Positions 60,106-64,000 of a DNA stretch of 64,000 bases are shown piece by piece. Under the pieces are notes generated by a model. The model ran no database searches and was not told the origin of the DNA. It was given only the letters and a program-made list of their open reading frames with translations. Both the position numbers and the translations under genes were made by a program. The stretch covers positions 310,001 to 374,000 of the forward strand of contig NZ_JAOQNH010000003.1 in NCBI RefSeq assembly GCF_025961205.1, read 5' to 3'. Numbering within the stretch: position 1 is the first letter of the stretch; each line of letters opens with the position of its first letter. This stretch comes from Azospirillum fermentarium. Its GTDB lineage: Bacteria > Pseudomonadota > Alphaproteobacteria > Azospirillales > Azospirillaceae.

Positions 60106-62295
60106 ATGAGTGTTCTTGCGCGGCTGGCCGAGGTTGCGGGAATCGAACCCTTTTATCACGACATCTGGGGGAACCGCCGCGACACCTCGCCGGAGACCAT
60201 GCGGGCACTCCTGGCCGCCATGGGCCTGCGGGCGGGCACCGAGGAGGAGGCCGCGGCCAGCCTGACGGCGCTGGAGGGGCGGGGGTGGCGCCGCCTGCTG
60301 CCGCCCGTGCTGGTGCTGGCGGAGGACGAGGCGCCGGTCATCCCGGTCAGCGTCCCCGCCGCCGCCGCCGGCACCCTGACGTGGAACCTGACCGAGGAGG
60401 GCGGGGGCCTGCGCTGTGAAAGCGTGCCGCTTCCCTCCCTGCCGGTGCTGGAGAGCGGGACGAGCGGCGGGGCGGCGTACGTCCGCCGCGGCCTGACGCT
60501 GCCCCTGGTGCCGCCGCTGGGCTATCACCGGCTGGAGGTCACCGTGTCCGACGGGGCCGTGGGGGCGGAGATGGTGCTGATCCTCACCCCCCGCCGCTGC
60601 CTGACCCCGGACGAGGTGGTGCCCGGCGGGCGCACCTGGGGCGTGGCGCTCCAGCTTTACGGGCTGCGCGGGCACACCGACTGGGGGATCGGCGATTTCG
60701 ACGATCTGGCCCGGTTCGGCGAGACCGCCGGGCGGCTGGGCGCCGGGCTGGTGGGGCTGAACCCGCTGCACGCGCTGTTTCCCGCCGATCCCCACCACTT
60801 CGGCCCCTATTCGCCGTCGTCGCGCAGCTTCCTCAACGCGCTCTACATCGACGTGGAGGCGGTGCCCGATCTGGCCGAGAGCGAAGACGCCCAGGCCCTG
60901 ATCGCGGAGCCGGGCTTTCAGGAGCGGCTGGCCGCCGTGCGGGGGGCGGAGCTGGTGGATTACCCGGCGGTGTCGGCGCTGAAGATGACGGTGCTGGAGG
61001 CGCTGCACCGCAGCTTCCGCGCCCGCCATCTGGCGGGGGAGGGCAGCCCCCGCGGGCGCGACTTCCGCGCCTTCCAGGCCGCCATGGGGGAAGGGCTGTT
61101 CCGCCACGCCCTGTTCGACGCCCTGCACGAGCACTTCTTCCGTCAGGATTCCAGCCTGTGGGCGTGGCAGAGCTGGCCCGAACCCTTCCGCCGCCCCGAC
61201 AGCGCGGAGGTGGCGGCGTTCGCCGCCGGGCACGCGGAGCGGGTGGAGTTCTTCACCTATCTGCAATGGGAAGCCGACCGGCAATTGGGCGTGGCGGCGG
61301 CGCGGGCCAAGGCCGCCGGGCTGGCGGTGGGCTTCTACCGCGACCTTGCGGTGGCCGGTTCCCCCGGCGGGGCGGCGGCGTGGGCGCAGCCCGGCGTGCT
61401 GGTGCGCGGGGCCAGCGTCGGCGCACCGCCCGACCAGTTCAACATGAAGGGGCAGAACTGGGGCCTCGCCCCCTTCTCGCCCGTGGGTTTGCGCGATGCG
61501 GCCTACGCGCCCTTCGCCGCCATGGTGCGGGCCAACATGCGCCACGCCGGTGCGCTGCGCATCGACCATGTGATGGCGCTGGAGCATCTGTTCTGGATCC
61601 CGGACGAGGGGGATGGGGCGTACGTCCGCTACCCGTTCCAGGACATGGTGCGGATCATCGCGTTGGAATCCCGCCGCCAGGGCTGCATCGTGATCGGGGA
61701 GGATCTGGGCACGGTGCCCGAGGGGTTCCGCCCGGCCATGGCGGCGGCGGGCGTGCTGAGCTACCGCGTGGTCTATTTCGAGCGCACCGCCGACGGCGGC
61801 TATGTGGCGCCGCAGGATTACCCCGCCCAGTCCATGGCGGTTGTGTCCACCCACGACCTGCCCACCTTCCGCGGGTTCTGGACCGGCCATGATCTGGAGA
61901 TCCGGCGCGCTCTCGACCTCTATCCCAGCGCGGAGGCCGCCGGCAAGGACGCCTGGGACCGCGGGGTGGACCGCTGGCGCCTGCTGCTGGCCCTGGGGGA
62001 ACAGGGGCTGAAGCCCGCCCGCTACGTCAGCGACGACGGCGCCCAGCCGTTTTCGCGGGAACTGGCGGAGGCCGTGCACCGTTACCTTGGCAGAACAGCC
62101 GGACGGATCGTCATGATGCAGATCGAAGACGCGCTGGGCGAGATCGAACAGCCCAACCTGCCGGGGACCACCGACCAGCATCCCAACTGGCGCCGCCGCC
62201 TGAGCGTGGCGGTGGAGGATCTGGAATCCGACGGCGGCCTGCAGGCCATGGCCGCCGCCGTGCGTTCGGGCCGCGGTGAAAGGGGGGGGGGATGA
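60106..62295 (+). CDS. malQ: 4-alpha-glucanotransferase (amylomaltase)
   Basis: The ATG at 60106 (GGGGAAG upstream; adjacent GTG at 60103 is an alternative) gives 729 residues. The GH77 motifs are GVALQLYGLRGHTDWGIGDF, ALRIDHVMALEHLFWIP with the nucleophile Asp (about 483), CIVIGEDLGTVPEGFR with the acid Glu (about 530), and VVSTHDLPTFRGFW. An N-terminal extension of about 180 residues, as in other long MalQ proteins, precedes the barrel. It lengthens or rearranges maltodextrins so TreY can use them. The C-terminus (RGERGGG) is coded by a run of ten G that also serves as the treY ribosome site. Confidence 0.95.
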   Translation: MSVLARLAEVAGIEPFYHDIWGNRRDTSPETMRALLAAMGLRAGTEEEAAASLTALEGRGWRRLLPPVLVLAEDEAPVIPVSVPAAAAGTLTWNLTEEGGGLRCESVPLPSLPVLESGTSGGAAYVRRGLTLPLVPPLGYHRLEVTVSDGAVGAEMVLILTPRRCLTPDEVVPGGRTWGVALQLYGLRGHTDWGIGDFDDLARFGETAGRLGAGLVGLNPLHALFPADPHHFGPYSPSSRSFLNALYIDVEAVPDLAESEDAQALIAEPGFQERLAAVRGAELVDYPAVSALKMTVLEALHRSFRARHLAGEGSPRGRDFRAFQAAMGEGLFRHALFDALHEHFFRQDSSLWAWQSWPEPFRRPDSAEVAAFAAGHAERVEFFTYLQWEADRQLGVAAARAKAAGLAVGFYRDLAVAGSPGGAAAWAQPGVLVRGASVGAPPDQFNMKGQNWGLAPFSPVGLRDAAYAPFAAMVRANMRHAGALRIDHVMALEHLFWIPDEGDGAYVRYPFQDMVRIIALESRRQGCIVIGEDLGTVPEGFRPAMAAAGVLSYRVVYFERTADGGYVAPQDYPAQSMAVVSTHDLPTFRGFWTGHDLEIRRALDLYPSAEAAGKDAWDRGVDRWRLLLALGEQGLKPARYVSDDGAQPFSRELAEAVHRYLGRTAGRIVMMQIEDALGEIEQPNLPGTTDQHPNWRRRLSVAVEDLESDGGLQAMAAAVRSGRGERGGG
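62282..62291 (+). repeat. Run of ten G at the malQ/treY junction
   Basis: Ten consecutive G residues lie at 62282-62291, directly before the treY ATG. In malQ they code for the last glycines and the stop follows at once. The same run is the only purine-rich site before treY. Length changes by slippage would alter the last residues of MalQ and the ribosome spacing of treY. Confidence 0.9.
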
Positions 62296-64000
62296 CGGCC
62301 CCCGCGGTTCCCCGCGCCACATACCGCCTGCAGTTCAGCGCCGGGTTCACCTTCGACCAGGCGGCGGAACTGGCCCCGTATCTGGAGGCGCTGGGCATCA
62401 GCCACGTCTACGCCTCCCCCTTCCTCAAGGCGCGGGCGGGGTCGTCCCACGGGTACGACATCACCGACCACGCCCAGCTTAACCCCGAAATCGGCAACGC
62501 CGCCGCCCTGGACCGCATGGTGGCGGCGTTGCAGGAGCGGGGGATCGGCCTGATCCTCGATTTCGTGCCCAACCACATGGGGGTGGGGGGCAACGACAAC
62601 CCGTGGTGGCTGGACGTGCTGGAATGGGGGCCGGCGTCCCCCTTCGCCCCCTTCTTCGACATCGATTGGGAAGCCCGGCAGGGAAAGGTGCTGCTGCCCT
62701 TCCTGGGCGATCACTACGGTACGGTGCTGGAGCGGGGCGAGCTTCAGGCCCGTTTCGACGCCGACCGCGGCGCCTTTTCCGTGTGGTATCACAGCCACCG
62801 CCTTCCCATCGCCGTGCGCCATTACGCCCGCCTGCTGAAACAGGTGCGGGAGCGGGCGGGGGAACCGGGGCTGGCTCTGGACGCGCTGATCGCCGGCTTC
62901 GCCGGTCTGGGCAGCGGGGCGAAGTCGGTGCAGCGGCAGGCATCGGTCCACCGGCAGGCCGACGAGCTGCGCCGGCAATTGGCCGCCACCGCCGCGGCCA
63001 CCCCGGCGCTGGCCGACGCCATCGCCGCCACGCTGGCGGCGCTGAACGGCACGCCGGGCGATCCCGACAGCTTCACCGGGCTGCACCGGCTGCTGGAGGA
63101 TCAGCATTACCGCATCGCCTTCTGGCGGGTGGCGGCGGACGAGATCAACTACCGCCGCTTCTTCGACATCAACGACCTCGCCGGCCTGCGCATCGACCGG
63201 GCGGAGGCGTTCGAACTGGCCCACCAGCTCGTCTTCCGCCTGATCGGGGAGGGGAAGCTGCAGGGCATCCGCCTGGACCACATCGACGGGCTGTACGATC
63301 CCGCCGGCTATTGCCAGAAGCTGCAGGACCGCGCCGCCTATCTGACGGTGCAGGCACCGCCGTCCCCCCACGACGCGCCCGGCCTGCGGCTGCCCCACCC
63401 GTTCTATGTGGTGGTGGAAAAGATCCTGGCCCATCACGAATCCCTGCGCGACGGCTGGGCGGTGTCGGGCACCACCGGCTATGAATTCATGAACCTCGTC
63501 TGCGGCCTGTTCGTGGACCCGGCGGCGGAGGAGGCGATGACCGCCGCCTACCACACCGTCATCGGACGTGCCGTGGATCTGGAACGGCTGATCCTCGACA
63601 CCAAGCGCCGGACCATGCTGACGGCGCTGTCCAGCGAACTGCACGTGCTGGCCGCCCGGCTGCACCGGCTGGCGCAGCAGAACTGGTCCACCCGCGATTT
63701 CACCATCACCGGCATCCAGCGGGCGCTGGTGGACGTGGCCGCCTGCCTGCCCGTCTACCGCACCTACGTCACGGGGGATCAGGTCACCGACACCGACCGC
63801 AAGTATCTGGACTGGGCGGTGGGCCGGGCACGGCGGCTGGCGGGGGCGGCGGACTCCTCCCTGCTCGACTTCATCCACGCGGCCCTGACCACCGATCTCA
63901 CCCAGCGCCGCGGCTACCGGGGGGAAGACGTGGTGCTGGTGGCCATGACCTTCCAGCAGTTCACCGGGCCGGTGATGGCCAAGGCGCTGGAGGACACGGT
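62292..64000 (+). CDS. treY: Malto-oligosyltrehalose synthase (partial, cut by window end)
   Basis: The frame from the ATG at 62292 is open to the window edge, so 569 residues are visible. TreY marks are RATYRLQFSAGFTFDQAAEL at the start, YLEALGISHVYASPFLKAR, GSSHGYDITDHAQLNPEIG and ILDFVPNHMGVGG. The GH13 nucleophile is in LQGIRLDHIDGLYDP (about 328), the acid in FYVVVEKILAHHE (about 375). It turns the reducing-end linkage of maltodextrin into a trehalose linkage, the step before TreZ. The start overlaps the malQ stop by four bases (ATGA). Full-length members have about 850-950 residues. Confidence 0.96.
   Translation, partial: MTAPAVPRATYRLQFSAGFTFDQAAELAPYLEALGISHVYASPFLKARAGSSHGYDITDHAQLNPEIGNAAALDRMVAALQERGIGLILDFVPNHMGVGGNDNPWWLDVLEWGPASPFAPFFDIDWEARQGKVLLPFLGDHYGTVLERGELQARFDADRGAFSVWYHSHRLPIAVRHYARLLKQVRERAGEPGLALDALIAGFAGLGSGAKSVQRQASVHRQADELRRQLAATAAATPALADAIAATLAALNGTPGDPDSFTGLHRLLEDQHYRIAFWRVAADEINYRRFFDINDLAGLRIDRAEAFELAHQLVFRLIGEGKLQGIRLDHIDGLYDPAGYCQKLQDRAAYLTVQAPPSPHDAPGLRLPHPFYVVVEKILAHHESLRDGWAVSGTTGYEFMNLVCGLFVDPAAEEAMTAAYHTVIGRAVDLERLILDTKRRTMLTALSSELHVLAARLHRLAQQNWSTRDFTITGIQRALVDVAACLPVYRTYVTGDQVTDTDRKYLDWAVGRARRLAGAADSSLLDFIHAALTTDLTQRRGYRGEDVVLVAMTFQQFTGPVMAKALEDT

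Noticed and set aside
1..64000. CRISPR array, tRNA, rRNA or insertion sequence
   Set aside because: No regularly spaced repeats, tRNA cloverleaf, ribosomal RNA sequence or transposase was seen by eye. A tRNA or repeat scanner would settle it.

Overview
The window is high-GC DNA with dense, often overlapping genes and a gene content typical of an alphaproteobacterium of the Azospirillum/Rhodospirillales type. The pointers are TRAP and TetR genes, a QuiC1-type dehydroshikimate dehydratase, a Wzx/Wzy exopolysaccharide locus, a cobalamin-riboswitch btu operon and a TreY/TreZ trehalose cluster. The genus is inferred from gene types only, not from a marker gene.

Bases 1-14516 (+) are the tail half of a P2/Mu-like contractile-tail prophage or tailocin. 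The order is end of the tape measure, gpU, gpX, gpD, gpV, PAAR tip, gpW, gpJ, gpI, a small baseplate-linked protein, a 1049-residue DUF4815 protein, and then a fibre region. The fibre region has two cassettes that share a duplicated N-terminal anchor sequence. One fibre carries an AT-rich beta-propeller-like module that looks foreign. No integrase, head, lysis or att site is visible.

Bases 14516-23074 form a quinate/shikimate uptake and catabolism locus: TRAP transporter (-), TetR regulator (+), quinate/shikimate dehydrogenase and type II dehydroquinase (-), QuiC1 dehydratase and an AEC permease (+). Three copies of a 14-bp palindrome (AC-N2-AC-N2-GT-N2-GT) sit in the promoter regions of the TRAP operon, the regulator and the aroQ/quiC pair, so the locus is probably one TetR regulon.

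Bases 23090-38455 are a divergent exopolysaccharide locus. Leftward are a WecG/TagA glycosyltransferase, a GDP-mannose-epimerase-like enzyme, a WcaJ-type initiating transferase and an acyltransferase. Rightward are a Wzc-type co-polymerase/kinase, a glycosyltransferase, a Wzx flippase, a second glycosyltransferase, a Wzy polymerase and a beta-helix/RTX secreted protein. The 984-bp spacer between the two arms holds a strongly folded 67-nt three-way-junction element.

Bases 38538-47301 are mixed. They hold a split aerotaxis-like pair (PAS protein plus chemoreceptor), hydroxypyruvate isomerase, a DMT exporter, a lipoprotein sugar dehydrogenase, a tyrosine phosphatase, a YitT protein, a CYTH-CHAD protein and a SixA phosphatase. 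Bases 47500-51219 are ppk1-ppx (polyphosphate synthesis and breakdown). A DUF2235 hydrolase follows at 51226-52392. The btuB-btuF-btuC-btuD operon plus a terminal gene of unknown function (52541-57810, -) is headed by a cobalamin riboswitch. The window ends in treZ-malQ-treY (58253 to the edge), converting alpha-glucan to trehalose; treY is cut off by the window end.
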